Shown here: positions 28,285 through 38,865 of the stretch, one piece after another
Numbering within the stretch: position 1 is the stretch's first letter
Layout of the letters: every line of letters begins with the position of its first letter
Origin: Hemicentrotus pulcherrimus
Taxonomy: Eukaryota; Echinodermata; Echinoidea; Camarodonta; Strongylocentrotidae
Assembly: GCA_003118195.1 (NCBI GenBank)
Contig: BEXV01000068.1
Span: 24,531-88,530 of the forward strand
Length of the DNA stretch: 64,000 nt
Direction: 5' to 3'
The notes under the pieces: model-generated
Database searches by the model: none
Told to the model about the DNA's origin: nothing
Seen by the model: only the letters and a program-made list of their open reading frames with translations
Position numbers and translations under genes: made by a program

Positions 28285-28568
28285 GTCTGTCTTTATTTAT
28301 TTTGTACAGCACCAAATAAGCAGAGTCATTGATGAGTTACATGTATGTCCTTGTCTTCCCATACCTCTCAATAAACACATCAAGATGTTGGGGGAAATAG
28401 AAAGCACACATTGGAAGCGGTAATAATATATTCTTTTCTTTCCTTGTACAAAAGTGACAGAACTGAGGGAGTCCATTGTAATGCTCCGCTGTGAGTTAAA
28501 TGTCCGCAATGTCCAGGGTGTCCATGTTCTGTCAATGTTATAAGTCCTTGAGCGTCTTGAGGAAGGTT
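28285..28568 (-). other. BMP2/4: BMP2/4 3' UTR with candidate polyadenylation signals
   Basis: Downstream of the TAG, the minus strand carries two overlapping AATAAA hexamers (plus-strand TTTATT at 28292-28297 and 28296-28301). They are followed by an (AAT)n tract and then a GT-rich stretch near 28235-28250. This would give a short 3' UTR of about 270-280 nt. Other AATAAA-like sites lie further downstream, so a longer 3' UTR is possible. The exact end is inferred. Confidence 0.5.
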
Positions 28569-29476
28569 CTACCGGCACCCACAGCCTTCTACAACCATAT
28601 CCTGATAGTTCTTAAGGACGACCTTTTCGTACTCGTCCAGATATAACATGCTGATTGCACTAAGTTCTGTAGGCACGCAACATGCCTTAGGTACTAGTGC
28701 TGGGTTGACAGAGTTTACTAACGTTTGTACGATAGCATGGTTGGTGGTATTAAGATGTTCGGCGAGTGGGAAAGGACACTCACCACGACAATAGTAGGCC
28801 TGGTAACCGGCCGGTGCGACGATCCAATCATTCCAATGGACATCGCTGAAATCCACATACAATTCATGGCGTCTGCAGTTGGCCTTCAACCGCTTCCCTT
28901 TCCTCTTTTTTTGACCTCTACTCGACGACGATGATGATGGCGATCGCTTCGTGCGGCCGTCATCACTGTATGTTATGATCTGAGGTCTCGTCTGAAACCA
29001 TCTATCTTCTTCCTCATTTTCGAGTTCTTCGACCTTGCTGGGGTCGGCTTCTCGCGTAACACGGACGTGATGATGGTTAGGGGACGGTCTGCCCCTTGAG
29101 TCTATGAGCTCTATCTCTAATCCATGATTCTTCTCTGGCGCTTCTAGCCACGCCCTCATTGCAGGGCGTACGTCGAATGACTCCCAACTAGCATTTCGTA
29201 CGTCGACTAACCGTGTGTCGATCAGCCTTTTAATCGTATCTCGATTTCGTGCAACTGGTTTTAAAATATGATACACGTTTATCCTTTGCATGTAATGAAT
29301 GGGCTTAAGACTTTCTCTGTCGCGAAGTGCGTGTCGTTTTACGATGTTGTGCTCATCGAGGTCTTTGCGGAACAATCTCAGTTCGGCCGTCGTCATTACT
29401 TCCTCCTCAGGCATCGTGGATACGTTGAAAATCACTTTGTGTCTGTGGTGCTCGGAGGATACAACTTGACCAGCTT
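28569..29476 (-). CDS. BMP2/4: BMP2/4 precursor, second coding exon (residues 121-422): prodomain and mature ligand
   Basis: This exon begins after acceptor ...TTCATACAG (29479-29477) and ends at TAG (28571-28569). It holds the rest of the prodomain, with LRLFRK at 153-158 and possible N-glycosylation sites at Asn138 (NVS) and Asn215 (NAS). A furin-type site, RTKR, lies at 295-298. Mature ligand is residues 299-422 (124 aa). It starts with a serine tract (301-306), then a basic stretch (307-324, [11 protein letters not shown]), which in this family binds heparan sulfate. All seven cystine-knot cysteines are present at 321, 350, 354, 386, 387, 419 and 421; Cys386 is expected to form the dimer disulfide. 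[45 protein letters not shown] and the C-terminal GCGCR are diagnostic. Asn363 is the conserved glycosylation site. The combination points to the BMP2/4 subfamily rather than BMP5-8, GDF or Nodal. No frameshift, missing cysteine or premature stop is seen. Confidence 0.97.
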
Positions 29477-29884
29477 CTGTATGAAGAATAAAAAGAAAGG
29501 GGACATTTTTCAAATTAATGATAAATCAATCAATGAAACAGGCATCATTTTAAATAAGCAATACTATACATCTATACATCTGGCATAAATCGGTCTTGAT
29601 AAACTGACATTGTACGAATGACATTGATTATGATTCACAAAGGGTAAGGTACGATGATTAAAAGTATTCCCACTTTGTCAAGTTTACTGGTCACTTACGG
29701 TAGAGTCCATACTGTAAGACTCATGCCGGTCTTCGGAAACTTAATTATACTTGAACCAAATTGTCAAATTGAGGACGTCTTAGTCGTAAGAAAGACTGAA
29801 GCCTATGAACTTAGTGCATGGAGCCAGTGAGTCAATTGGGAGATTAGGAGGCATCATAAACTATTTACTCGAATGGGAAGTATC

Positions 29885-30010
29885 TGCGGGCCAGCCTGAA
29901 GTGAGCTGGCACAACATATTATTTAGCGGGTGGGACTGACGTGCCAACACACCTGACGTCCTATAAACCCCGTGTACAGAGGGCTTAGGATACCGTGGCT
30001 GTGGCGACAC
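29885..30010. promoter_or_regulatory. GC-richer intronic patch with two CREs, a T-box-like site and TATAAA
   Basis: Two TGACGT words (29937-29942 and 29954-29959), an ACACACCT T-box-like word between them and a plus-strand TATAAA (29962-29967) sit together about 0.4 kb from the second coding exon. A short hairpin GCCAGC/GCTGGC (29890-29895 with 29905-29910) precedes them. It could be an enhancer or an antisense promoter. This is inference from short motifs only. Confidence 0.22.
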
Positions 30011-30719
30011 TGTGAGCTAGAAACAATGCGTACAATAATTATTCATAACATTCAAGAAGCACAACACTATGATTTTATCCGATTTTTTTCGTTTTACTAT
30101 ATGCCTCATCTTCCTTACCAGATTTAAGAGCTATTAAAAAATATTTCAATTGCTCATGATTTACTTAATTGTTAATCTTTTTCAAAAAAATATGTATAAC
30201 GTTTATGAAGATGTCATATGATATCGGGCCATCTTGTGAAACACCCTAGTGACATGGAAGGAAAGACAAATAGGTCGATGGTGTAATTTTTGGGACACAG
30301 TGACCTAAACTTTTTCTTACACCCATTTTCCTTCATAAATGAGAACAGATCGAAATTGTTCCTGCTTCAATGCAAATATTTTAAAAATAGCATTTGTATT
30401 GTGTTTCATAGTCTTCATGGACACCGTAACTGAAGAAAAAACTGTGTTTGATGAGGTTAAGTGTCGATTAGAAAAAATATTTTTGAAGCGTTAAAAGGTG
30501 TAACGGTGTTTCTAGCAGAGACGATGAATTAATTAATGTCAACCATTCGGAGACACATAATGGTTTCTTGTCCTCTCTTGTCTTGTCATTGCATCACCGA
30601 CTGAAATATATCGCAATCCACAGATAGATATATTAATATTTTCCTCTGAAGCCGAAACAGGATGACTGCCTTTCCCTGGTGGATAAGTTTAACCTCACAA
30701 TCCAAGTATGAAGCTTCTC

Positions 30720-30834
30720 ACAGAGAGAGAGAGAGTGAGAGAGAGAGGGAGAGGGTGTGTATGAGAGAGGGAGAGGGTGTGTATGAGAGAGAGAGAGAGT
30801 GTGAGAGTTTGAGAGAGAGAGAGAGAGAGATATA
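30720..30834. repeat. Interrupted (GA)n tract in the BMP2/4 intron
   Basis: GA blocks with the short unit GAGGGTGTGTAT repeated twice near 30750-30785. Frames on the other strand are Ser/Leu repeats only. Confidence 0.9.
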
Positions 30835-31849
30835 GAGATATTCAACATGAAGGTCTATGCCAATGGGGAAACAGGATGAGTATGATTCTCTGTGCCAAGA
30901 CCGGGTACCAACCAAGTCAGGACAATTTAAAAACAATTTCCCCTCATTTCTCGTTCGCTTGCACCCTAGTGACATTTTAGTTTAATCCTTTTCGGCATGT
31001 CGCGAGAAGCCATAATAAAGATCCAAAAAGGAATTCAGATTTGGCGGGGTAGATTCTCTTTATTTAAAGGAGCCCAGGCCTGCTGTGATACAGCACAACG
31101 TATAATAAAGTATTCCCAGCGTCTGATTGGTAATCTTTTCCTTGAAAATGACAATAGAAATTGCAGTTCTTTTTAATGATGTCTTTGTTGTCGCATTTTT
31201 TCTTGTACGATCTTAAGTCAAACAGAATTACTCTTATTTGTCTGAATTTTATAAATGTCTTCATTTTCCCTTTTTGTGCTCAGTATAGGCCCATGCGCAG
31301 AATTAACAATGGCGACGGGCGTATTTTATGTTAAATTTGTATCTTTGATCTTGAAAACACCGCTTATACTATATACTTATAAACTCACATTTATTCATCA
31401 TATATATTTGTCATCGTTGTGGAAATAAAAAAAATAAAAAAATACAATTTGCAATTTCACTCGAACCCTTGAAGAAAACCAAAGAAATATAAACATGCTA
31501 ATTTTATATTATAACACACTATATCTTATCAAAGAGAGTTTATATTGCCTCCTTGGTGAAATTTGCTATCGAGAAATGTGTGATGGTGGAATCTTTTAAA
31601 GGAGTTTCCGCAGTACTAATCCACGCTCAAGTAAATGTTATTGCATGGAAAAAAGCGATAATGATTTTGTTTCTGGTCAGTCAAAACAGCGTCAATCGTA
31701 TCAACATAGATTCCAAATAATTATCTGCTATTTCCCTTGTATTGGGGCAGGATGCTCGTATTTTGTCTCTCGACAATTCTACTCATTCCAAGAGGCCAGT
31801 CTTTAAGATCTGAAGATGTATCTAGTCAGATTTCCTTGCGTTTCCGGGC

Positions 31850-32170
31850 TCAGTATACATCCATGTCTGACAGTACCCGAGCAAGCTTGTGGCTTCAGAT
31901 TTAGAGACTGGGAGCCGCGGGGAGGGGGAAAGGCAACCATTGAGAAAGGATATGGCATGCTTGTCTGCGCTCATTTCCCGCTCAATTGGCCGGGTTGAGA
32001 CTAAATTTCGCCTGCCACGAACTGTCGCCCCACCCATGCCCCTTGCGAGTCGTCAGTCGTCGCTAAAGTTCTGGGCACTGCCCCGCCCAGCAACTGGAAG
32101 CTGCTTTAGCCCCATGTCATCCGATCTAATTTCTTTGCCCCTCCATGAAACGAAGAAGCCATGCTAAGAG
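31850..32170. promoter_or_regulatory. GC-rich island inside the BMP2/4 intron
   Basis: This stretch is clearly richer in G and C than the flanking intron, and it carries overlapping open frames on both strands that do not resemble any protein I know. In a developmental gene such an island is a plausible enhancer or an old insertion. I see no splice sites that would join it to the BMP2/4 frame. Confidence 0.22.
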
Positions 32171-33491
32171 TTCATGTCAACTTAAGCTCTTTACTAGTAA
32201 ATTTACGATGAGAAAACTAGGTCACGAAATGCTTAATTTTAGAAAGATTTGATTATCTCATTTCGGTGTAAGGGTAGGAATATGAAATGCATTGAATGTT
32301 GTCTAACGCTCTGAGATAAGCGTCATCTTAAAGGCATCGTTTAACAATGGTAAATCTAATAAATATCTTAATAATCAGACAGGCGATCGGCTTGTAGAAG
32401 TCATGGGATTCCTGACTGACCTAAAGGTCTATAATTATAATTGCAGCATGAACTAAATCCAGGATTTTGTTTCAGAATCTGAGGAAATGTTACCGAGTCA
32501 CTTTGAAGAAGATGATGGTATTTTGCAGTGAAGAATGACATAACAACATATGCAATATCATTTCAACTTAATACCTGACAAATCAACTTTACATAATCCA
32601 AATGGAAAACAGCCATAGCTGATTGTTAAATGCAAGTTTGAAAAAATCTACACCAAGTCCGTGGTTTTTGGTTCAATATTACTGCATATTATAACGATAC
32701 TACGTTATGAATAAAGAATGCTTGGTTTAGAGACAAGATAAAAAGATTATATAGTATGAGTGGAGATAACAAGATAGTATGAAAGTCAGTACACTACTCA
32801 TCGCATTGAAGAACGTGGGGGTTATGAATCGAACCATATAGTGACAAGAAACCCCCTCCCTCTAACACTATTAGACTGTCTCTTCACACAAGATTGTCGA
32901 TTTCTTTCACAGCTTGTCAAGTTTCAAACCAACCTGGTACACACCGATGAGATATGGCTCTCTTAAAAAGTTAAACCTTGGCGGGAGGATGTGTTCCTCG
33001 ACGAGGTTAAACTTAAATTATGCTGCTGTGGAAAACTTGAATGCTGCTACTGCGTAAAATACAAGGTAGAATATGCCGCGCTTTTTATCTATTCGACAAT
33101 ACAAAAATACAAGATTGTGATCTCTTAAAACAATCATGCACCAAAAACATTTGTATTAGATAAAACGTGTAACTTATGACAACTTATATTTATCAGAACA
33201 CTATTTCTTAAAAAACGAGGGCTGCAGAAGGATAACATATTCATATACCTTGTCATGAACTAGTATGATCATAGCCAAATGAACCATTAAATACCTCAAA
33301 CATTTATTCGTAATTGTTCAACTTTGTAAGATAAATCGTCCTTCAACATAATTTTTTTTAAAGAACATTTTACACAAACAAATGTCGCATGTTAGTTCCC
33401 AAAGTACACGAAAGGTTATTTCTTATACGTTCAATCGTTAAATTCTGAAGGAAATTTCAAAGGCAAGCTCAGAGTACCGAGAGCATGAACA

Positions 33492-33519
33492 TTTTTTTTT
33501 TTTTTTTGGGGGGGGGGGG
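33492..33519. repeat. Poly-T then poly-G run
   Basis: Sixteen T followed by twelve G. The exact lengths may be sequencing-limited. Confidence 0.85.
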
Positions 33520-34489
33520 TGGAGACATGTAAGAAAAGCTATTGCTCTGGTAACGTTAAAATACAGCAACAACAAAAATCAAATATCATGATAAGGAACG
33601 TTTCTTTCTTTCATAAACTCAAATGATTTCTCTTAATTATGGTATCTTAATAGTCTAGAGATCAAGTAAAAAACTTTGAAAAAGGAGATATTGCATTTAT
33701 AAGTTAGTTAATCTAATTATCGAAACACGAGTGTAAATTAAGATCAGAAATTTAGTGCATTCGGTTGTCAAAATAATATTGTAAAGACAAAATTTGATGC
33801 GTTTCGGTATATAGCTAGAATAAGTCAGACAATACACACAAGTAATGGATATGGGAGAAAATTCGGGATTTCCCTGGGCAGAGCGTAAGGATATTGTTCC
33901 AAAAATAAAAGCACAGTATCTTCTGAATCTTGAAAAGTTTAACGATCGCTCCTGACCCCTCAGACCATTGCAGACAGGTTTGTATTTAGGAATACTGCAC
34001 AAATATTCCAATCGAAGACAATGTATGAATCTCTATGAAAGTAACTCGATATATTTGTGAATGATTGATTCTATATGGAAAATGAAATTAACGTTGTTTC
34101 AGAATTAGGGTATATATTGGTGGTGATTCAAGAAAATACATAAGGTGCTCGAGGGTTAATTATACTAATATAATAATGTCCAAGCATTTCCAAGACAAAG
34201 AAGACAAAAATCTACCACAAGTTTTGTCCTCTACCAGGAGACTAGCTAACTCCAAAAAAAGAAATTTAACTAATCCCCATGCAGATATTCATGAGATGTG
34301 AAATAATCAAGGACTATAAACAACAAACAACTCGTGGGAGAGCATAAGGTGTTACTGTTATCAAATATATTTACATGTCACTCTGATAAATACATTTTCA
34401 AAGAGAAATGCTTACAGCAATAACTTTAGAGTCAAGTAAAATATCAATGGTTACAATACAGTTTAAAAATTTCAAATTATATATGTTAA

Positions 34490-35025
34490 AGGTACTATGT
34501 CCCTTTTGCAGCCAACCTCAAATTCTGTAGAACTTTGCAGAAATTATGAATATGTCATGTATGTCCTATCTGTGAAATTTAAACGTTAGCAGTGTCCTAA
34601 TATTCAAATTATGCAAGGAAACCCGTTTACTTGCTAGACTTCACTGTCAGACACATTGAGTGACTAATTGGCCTTTTTTCTTCTTTGGTAATAACATACA
34701 TAACATGAGCTGTAAAGGGTACATGAGCATTTGTCTAAATCAATAACCCACTTCTTGTGATGGCCAAAATTAAACTGATTGAATCTTTGCGCAGCATAAA
34801 ACGTATGACCATTTGGTACAATGGTCTAAAAGTCAAGACTATTACTTATTGGCTCTATAGCTCCTAAGTCGATTTGACAACTACAGTAATATTCGTTATT
34901 TTCCCACTTGAAGACATTTTCAAGCCCCACATTTTTTAGGGAAGTTCTAAATTAGTATTATCTTTCAAATGCCGTTGGAATTTAACCTTTTCATTTTTGG
35001 GGCCTGCAAATGGAACATAGTGCCT
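34490..35025. mobile_element. 536-bp MITE with TTAA target duplication (piggyBac-like)
   Basis: The left end AGGTACTATGTCCCTTTTGC and the right end read inward AGGCACTATGTTCCATTTGC are inverted repeats (19 of 22 bases match including the following AG). TTAA lies immediately outside each end (34486-34489, 35026-35029). TTAA duplication is the hallmark of piggyBac insertions. There is no coding sequence inside, so it is non-autonomous. It sits in the BMP2/4 intron. Confidence 0.7.
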
Positions 35026-35409
35026 TTAATAAACCAACGACACGTGATTACATGCTACTATTTATAACCTCTCCCTCAAAGTTGAATGAACCTTACACAA
35101 TAACATTGTAGGGTGAGCACTTTCGCGACTAGCTATATTACAAACACCGAGTTCGCCGTTTAAAAGTCATTCAAAATCCATAATCTTCAAGATAGCACCG
35201 ATAGTGGTAACAATTATCATCAATACACAATATTAAAGTCAGTGGTACATACTCATAGGCCTACATGGGCGGCAGCTTCTTCTTCATTTTTTTATTTTCA
35301 GGAGGAACACAATTCGAAAGAATCATTTACAAGCACGCATCTATTACAAAAGTGGAAATTAAATTAGACAGATTTTTTTCTGTTATATTTGGCAGATCGT
35401 AGTGTGACA

Positions 35410-35423
35410 CCCCCCCCCCCCCC
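35410..35423. repeat. Poly-C run
   Basis: Fourteen C in a row inside the BMP2/4 intron. Confidence 0.9.
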
Positions 35424-36020
35424 ACTTCCGCTCCGTAATATACACTGTAGGCCTTTATGATGGGATAAACAATAGGGACTTTTAAATTTGCGTGGACTGA
35501 TACGTATGACGTCAATTCAAAGCAGTGCATTAAAAGGACGTCGATCGTAGCAATCCACATTGTCTTCGTGCGAATCTAAAAGTCCCTAATGTAATGTAGC
35601 AGAAGACAAACAAGAACGAACAAATCTTTCCATTGCACAACTGAACATGAGCTCATTAATTCACACCTGAATTGGGCATAGAGATGTATTCGGCAATGAT
35701 TGCATGATTCGGAGTCGTTCAGGTGTAAGAATTTTGAAGGGTTTCGGATTAAAAGGTTGATAATCACGGTAGTTTCTTGACCTGTGTTTTGACCTTTCTT
35801 AATTACGTACCCACCGATGGGGGAAGGGATCAACTTTCAGTGGATGAACGTGATCACGTATTTAGGTGAAGTATATGAAAAGCATATTCAAGTTTACCCA
35901 TTTTCCCCAACATAGTATAATGCATTATAATGGTAATGGGTTATTATGCATGTTAGATTAATGTAATTTTTGTAGCGATATAAATGATATCGACTGGTCA
36001 TACTTAACACGATTAATATA

Positions 36021-37328
36021 GGATTTCCCGGTTAAATTCGCAAGTTTGTCATTTGAATTGATTTACTTTGCATTTAAGTTAGCGCAGATCAGCTTTGCCA
36101 TGCCAATTATCATTCAAATTTCCCGATTTTGTTTTTAATTTAGGATTTTGGTCGAAGGATTTCATAGTTCTGTCATTCAATTTAGAAACTGCTCAACTAG
36201 CATTCAAATTAATCGTCACTTGTAGAGGCGCCATTTCTATCATTCAAATTAACACCTGTCATTCGTATTCGAAACATTTTTATTCAAGTTAGGAATGTTA
36301 GGGGGAAGAAATGCAACACACGTTTACAGTTTTAAAGAATAAAATAAAATGCATGACCTGCCATTGAGGTCTATTCTGTTATTCCATTTTTCATTTTCAG
36401 TACAATGCATATGGGTATAGTCAGACATTAAGTAAAGAAGGGGCGAAATCAAGGGATATATATTCTGCACGGACATGTTTATATACCCAAGAAAGGTGGG
36501 GGTACCCTCAATCGCCCCTTTTAAATACAGACTTTGAATGTTACAAAAGTAATTCACATCGTCTCTTACACTAGCTAGCACACCCCTCTGTTTTTCTTAA
36601 AGATTTTCATAGTTTACTTGTCACTTCGCCATTCCACTTCGCCATCTAAGGCTAAAGACTTGGTTAAAATGATGAATCATGCTCAAAAGTACTCTAGTCT
36701 CTACCCCTATATTGTGCACGTCCTCCATAATGAAAATATGATGACTGAAATTTATGATAAATTTGATGATGACACACAAGACAAACAACTTCCTTTCATG
36801 AAAATGTATAAACATATTGAGACCATCAAGTCTGCAGATGCAAGTATATAGTTTTTTCCCCCTTAACAATCAAACTTAAATGCCGATTAATATCAGACAA
36901 ATCTAATAAGTATAAGTTAATAAATGCCATAAAATAAAATATGATGAAATACAAATGAAAAAACAATCTTGACCAAAAAAAAAAAGAGCTATAAAAAGTG
37001 TGTAAGAAACGAGAAATATATATTGACCATCAATTTAAGTGCACAAAGTGCTAATTTGAATGCAACAAATAAATTAGAATGCTAGAAGTACACCGTCGCG
37101 ATGTCAGAAAATCGTGTTGCGCTAAATCGAATGACCAAATAGCGAAAGAAGCACTTTGTTCATTAATTTGAATGAAACATACATAGATTCTAACGATAGC
37201 TTCATAGATTTGAAATCTAGAAAAAGGGATATAAACCCGAGATATACCCGACAGCACTAAAACCGTCGAATTTGAAAGCAAGACAAATGAATTCGAATGA
37301 CAAACTCGCGAATTTGGCCGGGAAATCA
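36021..37328. mobile_element. 1.3-kb foldback element in the BMP2/4 intron with CATTCAAATT-word arms
   Basis: The end sequences are inverted repeats. Left GATTTCCCGGTTAAATTCGC (from 36022) matches the right end read inward, GATTTCCCGGCCAAATTCGC, and the match continues to 38 of 43 bases. TATA flanks both sides (36017-36020, 37329-37332). Each arm of about 300 bp is built from degenerate CATTCAAATTA words (for example near 36111, 36201 and 36241; inverted near 37055, 37160 and 37270). The unique core, 36310-37010, has no recognised transposase. The element ends about 200 bp from the first coding exon. Confidence 0.75.
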
Positions 37329-37521
37329 TATATGATACCCGTATCCATCACCATGGTCTGTTTCATTATACGTTTATATTTTCTGTATGTGGTTGAGTTT
37401 TTGAAGAAATTGTGAATCTGTAACTCCTTCTGGACCAAACATTTTAACACCGTCTAAATGGACGGGGTTCTTCAATGATTTACTCGAATACGGTAAAATT
37501 TGAATGTTAATGAATACTGAC

Positions 37522-37882
37522 CTTGATGATGATAACTCCTGATGGTATTAGCTGTACCCGTGGATACATGTTTGAAGTCAAAGAGCATATTGATTCCTTC
37601 TTCAGCCTCTGTATGTGACCGGTATAAGTCCATCATATATTGAGGTACTCTCAATTTCCCCTGCGGTCTCGGTCTCTCTTTCAATCCAAACATCCCCAAA
37701 AGCGTCGACTCGAAAGCCTCGATGACCTGCGCTTTCCTATTCTGGTCGCCTTCGTTCTGACTACTCCGTGACGACGACGACGACGATGTGGATGATGATG
37801 TTGAACCGGGCCAGCCGCCGACCACGACACAGCAGCATACAAGGGGCACCACCAACTGACCCCAATGTGAGGTGGTAACCAT
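37522..37882 (-). CDS. BMP2/4: BMP2/4 precursor, first coding exon (residues 1-120 plus one base)
   Basis: This exon encodes the signal peptide and N-terminal prodomain of a BMP2/4-type TGF-beta ligand, a secreted morphogen that signals through BMP receptors and Smad1/5. The ATG is at 37882-37880. Residues 8-25 are hydrophobic (LVVPLVCCCVVVGGW) and form a signal peptide. A serine-rich linker follows at about 27-41, then prodomain sequence typical of the family: IEAFESTLLGMFGLKERPRP at 54-73 and VPQYMMDLY at 79-87. The exon ends ...CATCAAG before GTCAGT, a good donor at 37521-37520, leaving phase 1. The split codon G|AA gives Glu121 with the next exon. This start was chosen because it is the first ATG after a strong splice acceptor (37892-37890) and directly begins the signal peptide. 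The complete protein is 422 residues, a normal length for the family. The exon-intron position in the prodomain matches the usual two-coding-exon structure of BMP2/4 genes. Confidence 0.95.
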
Positions 37883-37905
37883 GATGGGTCTGAAAGAAAA
37901 AGAAA
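37883..37905 (-). other. BMP2/4: Splice acceptor directly upstream of the BMP2/4 start codon, with 7-nt 5' UTR remnant
   Basis: On the minus strand a pyrimidine tract (TTTTTCTTTTTCTTTCAG) ends at 37890, and the exon would begin ACCCATC just before the ATG. A tract and AG this strong, seven bases from the start codon, imply that the first coding exon is internal and that most of the 5' UTR lies in an upstream non-coding exon. BMP2 and BMP4 of vertebrates also have a non-coding first exon. The upstream donor was not identified. Confidence 0.75.
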
Positions 37906-38539
37906 AACACCTCGTGATGTAGAATTGTTTAAACTAACTACATCCCGTGGCTTCAGTGTTCACATTTATCAATTTATTGCGAAGATTTGTTCATTTTTTA
38001 AAAATATAAATACAAAATGGCACCGCTGGACATGGTAATCATACAACTTCATTTTAAATGGAGTATTCGTTGATGTACTCCACCGGGTATAAATCCAGGT
38101 TCAATTGAATATTTCATATCCAAGGCAACTCATCGAACGAACACATTTACATGGAATCATGGCCTTACTCGTCGAAAATGGTAGGCCATTCGGACGTACC
38201 AACAATGACCTGCAAGGTCACTGAAGACAAGAAAGATGGAATAACTTTAAATAAACACATATCACAATATACGCATGTGCTAGCTAGTGCAAGCAAGATT
38301 ATCAACTCACGAGATAAGACAACGTGAAATCGCCAGTTGCTATTCTCACTTCACAAAAAAATATCGGATGGAAGACACCTTTATCTGTTTATTCTCACAT
38401 TGAATAACAGTTAAAGCATTTCAGCATCAACAAGTAAGTCCTATAAATCGGTTCTTCACGTACTTTCTCCTTAAATCCAATATAAAGTCCACCCTGTCCA
38501 TGACTGTAGTGAATTTTCATACAAATTAGAGATACGTTT

Positions 38540-38865
38540 CCGCGTGCTCTGGATGACATTCAACCTACGTAATGGCCCACATGGCCAGAATTTCCCTTCT
38601 CCCTGCTTGTGTCAGAGAATGGTTTTAAAACCCAGATCAGAAGGGGCTGTATGTGGATTTTATTCATTAAGAACCACAATTCCTAATTGGACCCCTCTCG
38701 ACTCATCTCGGTCGATAATGGGAACCTTTTCTTATAGTGCTTGATTTCTAGCTCCGTTTTCCACTTGAGGTGTTAGGGGTATTATCCCTAGAATAAAGCC
38801 ATCTCGCACCGTGATGCTGAATAGCTAATTATTCTGGACAGAGCGAAAGAATACCGAGGAGAAGA
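38540..38865. promoter_or_regulatory. Candidate cis-regulatory block 0.7-1.0 kb upstream of BMP2/4 coding start
   Basis: This patch is of mixed base composition, free of microsatellites, and dense in recognisable factor-site words: AACCACA (Runx-like, 38672-38678), CTAATTGG (homeodomain, 38683-38690), AGGTGTTA (T-box-like, 38768-38775), ATTATCCC (38781-38788) and TAATTA (homeodomain, 38826-38831). It has no long open frame that looks like protein. If the gene has an upstream non-coding exon, this lies in the first intron. No function is shown by sequence alone. Confidence 0.3.

Larger units (their letters stand above)
29477..37521 (-). other. BMP2/4: BMP2/4 intron between coding exons (8045 bp, phase 1)
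   Basis: The donor is AAG|GTCAGT at 37521 and the acceptor is TTCTTCATACAG|AA ending at 29477. The split codon reads G|AA across the junction and restores a continuous BMP2/4 frame, so both ends are well supported. The intron holds a (GA)n tract near 30.7-30.8 kb, a GC-richer island at about 31.85-32.17 kb, a poly-T/poly-G tract at 33.5 kb, a TTAA-flanked MITE at 34.49-35.03 kb, a poly-C run at 35.41 kb and a foldback element at 36.02-37.33 kb. No additional exon is supported inside it. Confidence 0.9.

Noticed and set aside
28725..29588. Plus-strand frames opposite the second coding exon
   Set aside because: They are shadows of the BMP2/4 reading frame.
31816..32167. Overlapping frames in the intronic GC-rich island
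   Set aside because: They are open on both strands because of base composition. They cannot be joined to BMP2/4 in frame by visible splice sites.
37472..37521. Read-through of the first coding exon beyond the donor
   Set aside because: The 16 extra residues match nothing in BMPs, and the GTCAGT donor with phase-1 joining restores the family sequence.
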